From NCBI GenBank assembly GCA_024276255.1, contig JAJRXO010000396.1:1-5301 (forward strand): a stretch of 5,301 nt of DNA. Reading direction: 5' to 3'. The notes beneath the pieces were generated by a model. The model searched no databases, was not told the origin of the DNA, and was given only the letters and a program-made list of their open reading frames with translations. The position numbers were made by a program, and so were the translations under genes. This document shows, one piece after another, positions 1 through 4,777 of the stretch (position 1 is the stretch's first letter; the number at the start of each line of letters is the position of its first letter). Source of the stretch: Chloroflexota bacterium (lineage in GTDB: Bacteria > Chloroflexota > Anaerolineae > J102).

Positions 1-732
1 GATATCGACGTCGTGTTCCACCTGGCAGGTCAACCGGGGGTGCGGCGAAGCTGGGGTCCCTCGTTTGCCGGATATGCCCAGAACAATGTGCTGGCAACCG
101 AACGTCTGCTGCACGCCTGTGTTCAGAAGCCCCTCACCCGCTTTGTGTTTGCCGGCTCTTCATCGGTGTACGGCGACGCGCCGGAAATGCCCTGGAGCGA
201 GACCACCTGTCCGCGGCCGCGCTCGCCGTATGCCATAACCAAGCTGGCTGCCGAGCATTTGTGTCAGGCCTATTACCATGATTTCGGCGTGCCCACCACC
301 GTGGTACGCTATTTTACGGTGTACGGCCCCCGTCAGCGCCCCGATATGGCATTTCATCGCTTTTTAAAAGCGATTATGCGAGACGAAAGTATCCCGCTTT
401 TCGGCAATGGCCGACAATCACGCGACTTCACCTACGTGGATGATATCGTGGCCGGTACGCTGGCTGCCGCCACCGCGGCCGATGCCGTGGGACAGATATT
501 CAATCTGGGCGGCGGCACCCGCATTGTGCTCAACGATCTGCTGGCCTTGCTGGGGCAGATCACCGGCCAACGCCTGCGCGTTGATCAGCAGGCCCCGCAG
601 GCCGGCGATGTGCGCCACACCTGGGCCGACACGCGACGCGCCCGCGCCACACTGGGCTTCGAGCCCAGTTTCGATCTGCGTACAGGCCTGCAACGCGAAT
701 GGGCCTGGATTCAGTCCGTTTATCAATCATAA
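1..732 (+). CDS. NAD-dependent nucleotide-sugar epimerase/dehydratase (extended SDR), 5' partial
   Basis: C-terminal 243 residues of an extended short-chain dehydrogenase/reductase (GalE-like NAD-dependent epimerase/dehydratase family), a cytosolic enzyme acting on a nucleotide-activated sugar. The frame is open to base 1, so the N-terminal GxxGxxG NAD-binding motif is upstream of the window. Visible, counting from the first codon: FHLAGQPGVR at 6-15; the catalytic Ser region SSSVYG at 53-58; the catalytic YxxxK as Y77-A-I-T-K81; then the family hallmark RYFTVYGPRQRPDMAF at about 103-118, GNGRQSRDFTYVDDIV at about 135-150 (sugar-nucleotide binding side), and NLGGG. The YGPRQRPDMA signature is typical of UDP-glucose or UDP-glucuronate 4-epimerase-type enzymes, but exact substrate cannot be read from sequence. 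A 21-bp gap to the next gene suggests co-transcription. Confidence 0.93.
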   Translation, partial: DIDVVFHLAGQPGVRRSWGPSFAGYAQNNVLATERLLHACVQKPLTRFVFAGSSSVYGDAPEMPWSETTCPRPRSPYAITKLAAEHLCQAYYHDFGVPTTVVRYFTVYGPRQRPDMAFHRFLKAIMRDESIPLFGNGRQSRDFTYVDDIVAGTLAAATAADAVGQIFNLGGGTRIVLNDLLALLGQITGQRLRVDQQAPQAGDVRHTWADTRRARATLGFEPSFDLRTGLQREWAWIQSVYQS

Positions 733-753
733 TCCGTTCTCAGGGAGGAGACT

Positions 754-1521
754 ATGCAGATTGCACACGCAGTTGCCATGGTGGTAGGTGGCGCATCCGG
801 TCTGGGTGCGGCCACGGTTCGACATCTGCTGGCACAGGGCGCATCGGTTGCCATTGTGGACATCAATGCCGAGCAGGGCGCTGCCCTGGCCTCCGAACTG
901 GGCCCGGGCTGCCGTTTCTTTCCCGCCGACGTCAGTAACGATGATGCTGTGCAACAGGCCGTGGAACAGAGTGTGACGGCATTTGGCGGCCTGCACATCG
1001 CCGTCAATTGTGCAGGCATTGCGCCGCCCGGTCGGGTATTGGGCCGTTCCGGGCCACTGCCCCTATCCATCTTCCGGCGGGTGATCGAGATCAATCTCAT
1101 TGGCAGTTTCAATGTACTGCGGCTGGCTGCGGCAGCCATGCAGGCCAATACGGCCAACGAAGAGGGCGAACGGGGCGTGATCATCAACACCGCCTCCATC
1201 GCCGCCTACGAAGGACAGATCGGCCAGGTGGCCTACGCCGCATCGAAGGCGGGCATTGTGGGGCTCACATTGCCCGCGGCCCGCGACCTGGGGCGTGATG
1301 GCATTCGCGTGATGACCATTGCCCCGGGCATCTTCGATACTCCACTGCTTGCCGGGCTGCCCGAGCCAGCCCGCCGCTCGCTCAGCGCCCAGATCCCCTT
1401 CCCCTCACGCCTGGGAAATCCACACGAATATGCCCTGCTGGTACAGCAAATCATAGAAAATCCCATGCTCAACGGCTCGGTGATCCGTCTGGATGGCGCC
1501 CTGCGTATGGGTCCGCGATAG
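754..1521 (+). CDS. SDR oxidoreductase, 3-hydroxyacyl-CoA dehydrogenase type-2 (HSD10)-like
   Basis: Complete 255-aa classical SDR, a cytosolic NAD-dependent enzyme. The glycine motif G12-G-A-S-G-L-G18 is followed by the NAD-selecting acid D36 after strand 2 (VAIVDI), D59 in ADV, and N85-C-A-G88. The catalytic tetrad is N114, S148, Y161 and K165 (YAASK). The combination of the insert RVLGRSGPLPL (94-104), the phrase IAPGIFDTPLLAGLP (189-203) and the C-terminal GSVIRLDGALRMGPR matches the type-2 3-hydroxyacyl-CoA dehydrogenase/HSD17B10 group, which oxidises short 3-hydroxyacyl-CoAs in fatty and branched-chain acid breakdown; human HSD10 is 261 aa and its active residues sit at a constant offset of 7. 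The usual Thr before the glycine motif is Val11 here. The start is fixed by GGGAGGAG at 743-750, GGAGG lying 5 nt before the ATG. Substrate assignment is by family resemblance only. Confidence 0.9.
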   Translation: MQIAHAVAMVVGGASGLGAATVRHLLAQGASVAIVDINAEQGAALASELGPGCRFFPADVSNDDAVQQAVEQSVTAFGGLHIAVNCAGIAPPGRVLGRSGPLPLSIFRRVIEINLIGSFNVLRLAAAAMQANTANEEGERGVIINTASIAAYEGQIGQVAYAASKAGIVGLTLPAARDLGRDGIRVMTIAPGIFDTPLLAGLPEPARRSLSAQIPFPSRLGNPHEYALLVQQIIENPMLNGSVIRLDGALRMGPR

Positions 1522-1566
1522 CGGATGCGCGGGCAGCGAAAAACCACGCCCCGACTTGCCAGGATA

Positions 1567-1575
1567 TGCTATAAT
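1567..1575 (+). promoter_or_regulatory. Extended -10 promoter for the HEAT-repeat gene
   Basis: TGC followed by a perfect TATAAT (1570-1575) forms an extended -10 element, about 92 bp upstream of the next ATG. No acceptable -35 lies 16-18 bp upstream; TTGCCA at 1556-1561 is only 8 bp away. Transcription would start near 1582. The site indicates that the HEAT gene has its own transcription unit apart from the two SDR genes. Confidence 0.55.
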
Positions 1576-1583
1576 AAGGATGA

Positions 1584-1624
1584 CAGATCCGAAGCTACGG
1601 GGTTTCTCCGCCAACCGAGATCTG
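1584..1624 (+). other. Inverted repeat / possible structured 5' leader of the HEAT gene
   Basis: Six-base arms CAGATC (1584-1589) and GATCTG (1619-1624) are exact reverse complements and enclose a 29-nt loop. Inside it, CGGGG (1598-1602) can pair with CTCCG (1606-1610) using one G-U pair; alternatively GGTT (1601-1604) can pair with AACC (1613-1616). It lies just after the predicted transcription start. It may be a leader hairpin, an operator near the start site, or chance. I do not recognise a known riboswitch class. Confidence 0.3.
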
Positions 1625-1656
1625 CCTTGATCGCGAATGCATTCCGCTCTTTTGAT

Positions 1657-1664
1657 GGAGGTGA
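1657..1664 (+). promoter_or_regulatory. Strong Shine-Dalgarno site deciding the HEAT-gene start
   Basis: GGAGGTGA is a full 8-base anti-16S match, 3 nt from the ATG at 1668 when measured from its last base. This favours that ATG over the in-frame ATG at 1680, which is 15 nt from the site. Confidence 0.75.
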
Positions 1665-1667
1665 GCC

Positions 1668-2099
1668 ATGTGTGCTCAAATGCAGAACACGCAGTTGCAA
1701 AGCATCATCGATCAGGCCACCAATCTACGCGTGGAGGAAAGCGATCGTATTGACGCCTGCCACAAATTGGGGCATATAAGCCATGCTGCGGCCGTCGAAG
1801 CCCTGGTGAAGTCGCTGGAGGATCCCGTGTTTGCTGTGCGCTGGGCAGCAGCCGAAGCCCTGGTGCAGCATGGTAGCCATGGCATCGAGGCAGTGTTGCA
1901 GGCACTGGTGCAACGACCTAGCCAGTTCCTGTACACGGGAGCGCATCATGTGCTCAAACAAACCCTGGGCCATGTGCCCGTCGAGATCGTGCAACCGGTG
2001 ATCGAAGCGCTGGAAGGCGTGGGCGCAGCCGCCATTACCCCCAAGGCCGCGCACGTGGCCCTCACACAACTCGAGTCCTATCACCGCCGATTGGAATAA
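1668..2099 (+). CDS. Small HEAT-repeat (PBS-lyase-like) protein
   Basis: A complete 143-aa, mostly alpha-helical soluble protein without signal peptide or membrane segment. The clearest part is a HEAT-type repeat pair at about 42-80, with the pattern AVEALVKSLEDP, AVRWAAAEALVQHG and IEAVLQAL: paired helices, Asp-Pro turn, Val-Arg, and an AA.AL core. A preceding helix pair at about 22-40 (DACHKLG) and a looser one at 103-140 would bring the total to three or four repeats. Such proteins resemble the HEAT_2/PBS-lyase repeat family; most are protein-interaction scaffolds, and lyase activity on bilins should not be assumed because no phycobiliprotein gene is present. The gene has its own candidate promoter and faces the convergent membrane-protein gene, with 46 bp between stops. 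No binding partner can be inferred. Confidence 0.85.
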   Translation: MCAQMQNTQLQSIIDQATNLRVEESDRIDACHKLGHISHAAAVEALVKSLEDPVFAVRWAAAEALVQHGSHGIEAVLQALVQRPSQFLYTGAHHVLKQTLGHVPVEIVQPVIEALEGVGAAAITPKAAHVALTQLESYHRRLE

Positions 2100-2108
2100 G
2101 CCAGACAG

Positions 2109-2138
2109 CCCTGTTCTCCGCATTCCGGCCAGGGAGAA
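2109..2138. terminator. Candidate hairpin between convergent genes
   Basis: In the 46-bp gap between two convergent stop codons, TTCTCC (2114-2119) can pair with GGAGAA (2133-2138); alternatively CCCTG (2109-2113) can pair with CAGGG (2130-2134). Either hairpin could serve both strands. There is no following T-tract on either strand, so intrinsic termination is uncertain. Confidence 0.25.
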
Positions 2139-2145
2139 AGACCAT

Positions 2146-2676
2146 TCAGCCCCCGCCCTCAGCCTGACGACGAAGGCCTGACACCCCCCTGCCCAACAAT
2201 GTCAGCACCACAAACAACAACGCTGCTGCCAATAAACCGAACTTGATCAGGGCCATCGAGCGCGCCAACGCCGGCCAGGGGGCAACCGGCTCATGGAGTG
2301 TGCGCCACAGAGCCGCATTTTCGATGGCATCGGCTACCGCGGCCACTGGCATCGCCCACGCCAGCGCCTGGCCCAGCCAACGGGCCCATGCAGCCGACCA
2401 GCGGGTAGCCGCCCACAAACATGCCAGCATGAAGGCCGTGGCGTAAGCCAGCATAAACAGATAATCCAGTCCCAGGCTGAGACCGGCATGCATGCGGGCC
2501 AGGATATCCCAGCTTTGCACAATGGCGGCTGCCTGCTCCGCAGTACCGGCCAGTTCAAACGAAACAATGCCCTGAGGGGCGGCTGCGGTACGTAACGGAC
2601 CATCCACTGCCTGAAGGATCACCATCAGGCTTAAGCTGGCGATTAGACTGACAACAAATAAGCGACGGTGCGTCAT
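2146..2676 (-). CDS. Four-helix integral membrane protein, function unknown
   Basis: Complete 176-aa protein that I cannot assign to a named family. Hydrophobic segments are visible at about 6-24, 66-90, 101-118 and 139-162, giving four likely transmembrane helices. Between the first two is a loop of about 40 residues containing IVSFELAGT (37-45) and a conserved-looking SWD (55-57). Acidic and polar residues lie within or next to the later helices: D71 (LGLDYLF) and D117/E119-N120 (DAIENAAL). The C-terminus is basic and then GGG. The ATG is supported by GAGGTG at 2689-2684, 7 nt upstream. The gene lies 42 bp downstream of the acidic-protein gene on the same strand, so the two are probably one transcript. 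A small uncharacterised membrane family seen in several phyla is the likeliest identity. Confidence 0.8.
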   Translation of the reverse strand: MTHRRLFVVSLIASLSLMVILQAVDGPLRTAAAPQGIVSFELAGTAEQAAAIVQSWDILARMHAGLSLGLDYLFMLAYATAFMLACLWAATRWSAAWARWLGQALAWAMPVAAVADAIENAALWRTLHEPVAPWPALARSMALIKFGLLAAALLFVVLTLLGRGVSGLRRQAEGGG

Positions 2677-2718
2677 GGGCGACCACCTCAGTCGGGAATG
2701 CGAACAGAAAAAGCGTGA

Positions 2719-3126
2719 CTAATAATCACCGATATCTTCTTCCGGCATGTGGATATCGATCACATCGCCGTGATAATCGATCTGAATGCGGAAACCCAGC
2801 CCCTGCAACATTTCCACAGCCTGTGGCGGAAGGGGCTCGCCCACCATCTCGTCCATTTTCTGCAACTGGAATTCCAGGGCCGTTTTGCTGAAAATGTCAT
2901 CCTTCCCCAGCAATTGCAGCATCTGGCGCACGGCAATATCCTTGTGGGCCATCACTTGCTCTTTGAAAAAGCGCAACACCTGACGATCCACATATTCTGC
3001 ATCGATATGACGCAGGAAATCACCATCGTCGATCACATAGCAGGCATCGGCGCCCACCCATGCTACATCCACTACGCGTTCGTTTTCATCCATCACCAGA
3101 CCGGCAAACATCGCAGCTTTTGACAT
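2719..3126 (-). CDS. Conserved-looking acidic protein of unknown function
   Basis: Complete 135-aa soluble protein, not recognised. It starts with a probable beta-rich part (residues 5-36: AMFAGLVMDENERVVDVAWV, then ACYVIDDGDFLRHI), continues with helices at about 44-74 (EYVDRQVLRFFKEQ...) and 79-95, and ends with a short beta unit (GFRIQIDYHGDVIDIHMP, 111-128) followed by an acidic tail EEDIGDY. Asp and Glu are plentiful, so the protein should be strongly acidic. There is no signal peptide, Cys pair or recognised catalytic motif. The ATG has GAGG at 3137-3134, 7 nt upstream. The frame on the opposite strand is also open through this region, but it has no ribosome binding site and reads as a mirror of this protein. 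First gene of a probable two-gene unit with the membrane protein downstream. Confidence 0.8.
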   Translation of the reverse strand: MSKAAMFAGLVMDENERVVDVAWVGADACYVIDDGDFLRHIDAEYVDRQVLRFFKEQVMAHKDIAVRQMLQLLGKDDIFSKTALEFQLQKMDEMVGEPLPPQAVEMLQGLGFRIQIDYHGDVIDIHMPEEDIGDY

Positions 3127-3241
3127 GTTCGTTCCTCAATAAGAATACAAGAATCTTCATTCAAAGCCATGGTTTTTAGTACCCTGCTAGTCAGGTTTTA
3201 GCCCCCTAAGCTTGAAACTTTCGTCGGAGCTGGAAGCAGGG

Positions 3242-3283
3242 GGGAGACGGAAGACAGGAGACAGGAGACGGGAGACGGGAGAG
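3242..3283 (+). repeat. Six tandem 7-bp units, consensus RGGAGAC
   Basis: The units read GGGAGAC, GGAAGAC, AGGAGAC, AGGAGAC, GGGAGAC and GGGAGAG, an exact 7-base period with a single pyrimidine (C) per unit at 3248, 3255, 3262, 3269 and 3276. The plus strand is therefore almost all purine. Seven is not a multiple of three, which argues against coding use. Heptamer tandem repeats of this type are known between genes in cyanobacteria and other large bacterial genomes; their role is unclear. Confidence 0.9.
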
Positions 3284-3328
3284 TGCGACGAGGTAGCGTT
3301 TTCAGGGCCGGTTTACAGGTCAACCCGT

Positions 3329-3356
3329 CTACTTATTTACCTCTCTATCCATCTCC
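3329..3356 (-). repeat. Degenerate tetranucleotide pyrimidine tract
   Basis: On the plus strand it reads CTAC, TTAT, TTAC, CTCT, CTAT, CCAT, CTCC: seven 4-base units close to YTAY. The minus strand is purine-rich and includes GGGAGA and, just beyond the left end, AGACGGG, both similar to the nearby heptamer array on the other strand. It may be an eroded member of the same repeat family in opposite orientation. Confidence 0.5.
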
Positions 3357-3512
3357 CGGTCTTGCCTTCTTGGTTCCGGTTTGTCCGGGTTAGGGAAAAT
3401 GGCAGGAATTCGCGGCTGATTTCTGCCTTCAGCGCGTCAATAACATCAAGCAGGCGCTCGGCAACAATCCCTGGCCGCGCCCGGAAAATGCATGAATGAA
3501 CACGCTGCTTTG

Positions 3513-3521
3513 ATTGTAGCA
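3513..3521 (-). promoter_or_regulatory. Candidate extended -10 on the minus strand
   Basis: Read on the minus strand, TGC (3521-3519) is followed by TACAAT (3518-3513), one base from the TATAAT consensus. No good -35 lies 16-18 bp upstream. It could drive the acidic-protein/membrane-protein pair through a leader of about 380 nt that contains the repeats, or a lost gene in the region. Confidence 0.3.
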
Positions 3522-3567
3522 GATTTGCGGGAGCGGGGTAAGGTGTCAGATTAGCCCGAAAGCATTA

Positions 3568-3596
3568 TTGAAGGAATGTGAATCAGCTGTTATGAT
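3568..3596 (+). promoter_or_regulatory. Sigma-70-type promoter for the LysM/M23 peptidase gene
   Basis: TTGAAG (3568-3573) and TATGAT (3591-3596) are separated by exactly 17 bp. The bases before the -10 are TGT, giving an extended -10 as well. Transcription should begin near 3603, leaving a leader of about 60 nt before the ATG at 3664. Confidence 0.6.
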
Positions 3597-3610
3597 AAAG
3601 ATACATAGTG

Positions 3611-3647
3611 GACGCTGTGCGTCATGCTGATAAAGCCGCGCTGCGGC
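3611..3647 (+). other. Two short hairpins in the peptidase-gene leader
   Basis: GACGC (3611-3615) pairs with GCGTC (3619-3623) around a TGT loop, and GCCGC (3635-3639) pairs with GCGGC (3643-3647) around GCT. Both would fold within the predicted 5' untranslated region. The second ends 16 nt before the start codon, where no Shine-Dalgarno sequence is visible. Confidence 0.4.
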
Positions 3648-3663
3648 GCTTATGTAATTAGAA

Positions 3664-4722
3664 ATGAAACGTCTTTTCGCCCGCCTGCTCTGGATCTGGA
3701 TGCTGCTCATGCTGGCAGCACCTATGCCCGCGGCCGCGAATGGCCCTACACCGCCCCGCAGCCTGTTCCAGGTGCCGCCCCTGCCCACGGTGGCCCCCCT
3801 GCCGCCGCTCTCTCCCACAGCCACGCCGGAGCCCCTGCGCCAGGAACCCCCGGCCGATAGTACGCAACGCCTGTATCTGCCGTGGGTAGGTGTCGCCGGA
3901 GCACCGGCCTCGCCGGCGTTATCTGAGCGCAGTGAAAACCCCCATAAAGCCAGCTTTATCTATCAGGTGCAACCCGGCGACAGCCTGGCCGGACTGGCCA
4001 TTGAATTCGGTCGCGATCAACGCTCGATGGCCTGTGCCACCACACTCGATGGCAGCCCCATTCGCGTTCTGCGACCCGGCGAAAACATCATCATCCCGGC
4101 ATTGCGCGATCTCTGCCATCGCGTCAAAGACGGGGAAAGCCTGGCCCAAATCGCGGCCTGGTACGGGGTGACGGTTGACGATCTACGCGCCGTACCCCAG
4201 AATCATCTCAAAGCCGACGCAGAAGCCCATCGCGGGCAGGTACTACTCATTCACAATGCCCGCAGCCGCTACCGCGATCCCGCGGAACGCAACTTGCCGC
4301 GCCCCCATCGTCTGGGGTGGCGCTTCGGAAGCGGCGAATTCATGTGGCCCATCTCGCCAGCAGAGGCCCGCTTCAGCCAGGGTTTCAAACACGGCGAACA
4401 CATGGCAATCGATCTGGCAGCCGTAACCGGCACCGTAGTACGAGCAGCCGACACCGGCACGGTGCTGAAAGCCGGTTGGAACGAAAACGGTTATGGCTAT
4501 CGCGTCGTCATCGATCACGGCATCGATTATATTACCCTCTATGCCCATCTCAGCGAATACTACGTGCAGGAAGGGGATGTGGTGCAAAAAGGAGACATCA
4601 TCGGCGCCGTGGGCAGCACGGGCAATTCCACGGGACCACATCTCCATTTCGAAGTGCGCGACTACGGTTACCTCATCGATCCCCTGCTGGTGCTGCCGCC
4701 CACCACCGAGCTACAGCACTGA
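3664..4722 (+). CDS. Secreted LysM-domain M23 (LytM-type) metalloendopeptidase
   Basis: Complete 352-aa exported cell-wall hydrolase. Residues 1-26 form a signal peptide: K2-R3, a hydrophobic core LLWIWMLLMLAAP, and a likely cut after AAA. A Pro-rich linker (28-66) leads to RLYLPWVG (69-76), then two LysM peptidoglycan-binding repeats (about 98-145, YQVQPGDSLAGLA; about 151-197, HRVKDGESLAQIA). The C-terminal M23 domain (about 227-340) keeps the zinc and catalytic residues: H246-x3-D250, H295 in LYAHL, and H326-L-H328 in GPHLHFEV. All are present, so it should be active on peptide cross-bridges rather than a LytM regulator of the EnvC/NlpD kind. The frame has a stop at 3655-3657, so 3664 is the first possible start; no clear ribosome binding site precedes it. 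It probably works in wall remodelling or division; the cross-link cut cannot be told. Confidence 0.93.
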   Translation: MKRLFARLLWIWMLLMLAAPMPAAANGPTPPRSLFQVPPLPTVAPLPPLSPTATPEPLRQEPPADSTQRLYLPWVGVAGAPASPALSERSENPHKASFIYQVQPGDSLAGLAIEFGRDQRSMACATTLDGSPIRVLRPGENIIIPALRDLCHRVKDGESLAQIAAWYGVTVDDLRAVPQNHLKADAEAHRGQVLLIHNARSRYRDPAERNLPRPHRLGWRFGSGEFMWPISPAEARFSQGFKHGEHMAIDLAAVTGTVVRAADTGTVLKAGWNENGYGYRVVIDHGIDYITLYAHLSEYYVQEGDVVQKGDIIGAVGSTGNSTGPHLHFEVRDYGYLIDPLLVLPPTTELQH

Positions 4723-4735
4723 TATGCCATTCTCG

Positions 4736-4777
4736 GGCCGCATCATTTCCCTTCAGGAGAGGATCGGGAACGCGGCC
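4736..4777. terminator. Nested hairpin at the convergent gene boundary
   Basis: GGCCGC (4736-4741) pairs with GCGGCC (4772-4777), and inside this TTCCC (4747-4751) pairs with GGGAA (4766-4770), leaving a 14-nt loop. It begins 14 bp after the peptidase stop codon and overlaps the last codons of the minus-strand gene. It could end or stabilise plus-strand transcripts. No T-tract follows, so simple intrinsic termination is not shown. Confidence 0.3.

Larger units (their letters stand above)
3127..3567. other. Repeat-bearing intergenic region between divergent genes
   Basis: This 441-bp stretch separates the minus-strand acidic-protein gene from the promoter of the plus-strand peptidase gene. 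Near its left end, GGTTTTTAG (3171-3179) and GGTTTTAG (3194-3201) form a near-direct repeat starting 23 bp apart. It also holds a heptamer array (3242-3283), a near-palindrome (3310-3325, GGTTTACAGGTCAACC, one mismatch), a degenerate pyrimidine tract (3329-3356), and CCGG-TTTGT-CCGG (3376-3388). A minus-strand frame without a usual start codon runs through 3337-3510. No convincing intact gene or known RNA is visible. An open plus-strand frame from 3212 to 3499 crosses the repeats and is judged spurious. Confidence 0.7.

Noticed and set aside
1556..1575. TTGCCA as a -35 for the TATAAT box
   Set aside because: The spacer is only 8 bp, too short for a working -35/-10 pair; the extended -10 explains the site better.
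1584..1667. Resemblance of the HEAT-gene leader to part of a c-di-GMP-I (GEMM) riboswitch (GAAGCTACGGGG)
   Set aside because: Only the second half looks even loosely similar; the first conserved half and the defining paired stems are missing.
1680..1682. Alternative start (second ATG) of the HEAT gene
   Set aside because: The Shine-Dalgarno at 1657-1664 is correctly placed for 1668 and too far from 1680.
2749..3123. Plus-strand 124-codon frame opposite the acidic protein
   Set aside because: No ribosome binding site, His/Ile/Leu-rich composition typical of an antisense mirror; the minus-strand gene has a good start and stop.
3242..3283. CRISPR array
   Set aside because: Units are 7 bp and contiguous with no spacers, and no cas genes are present.
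3212..3499. Plus-strand 95-codon frame starting with TTG
   Set aside because: It runs straight through the heptamer array and the tetranucleotide tract, has no ribosome binding site, and its residues follow the repeats (RRKTGDRRRETG).
3546..3824. Minus-strand 92-codon frame across the peptidase promoter and signal peptide
   Set aside because: Gly/Arg-rich, no ribosome binding site, and overlaps a clear promoter plus signal-peptide coding region on the other strand.
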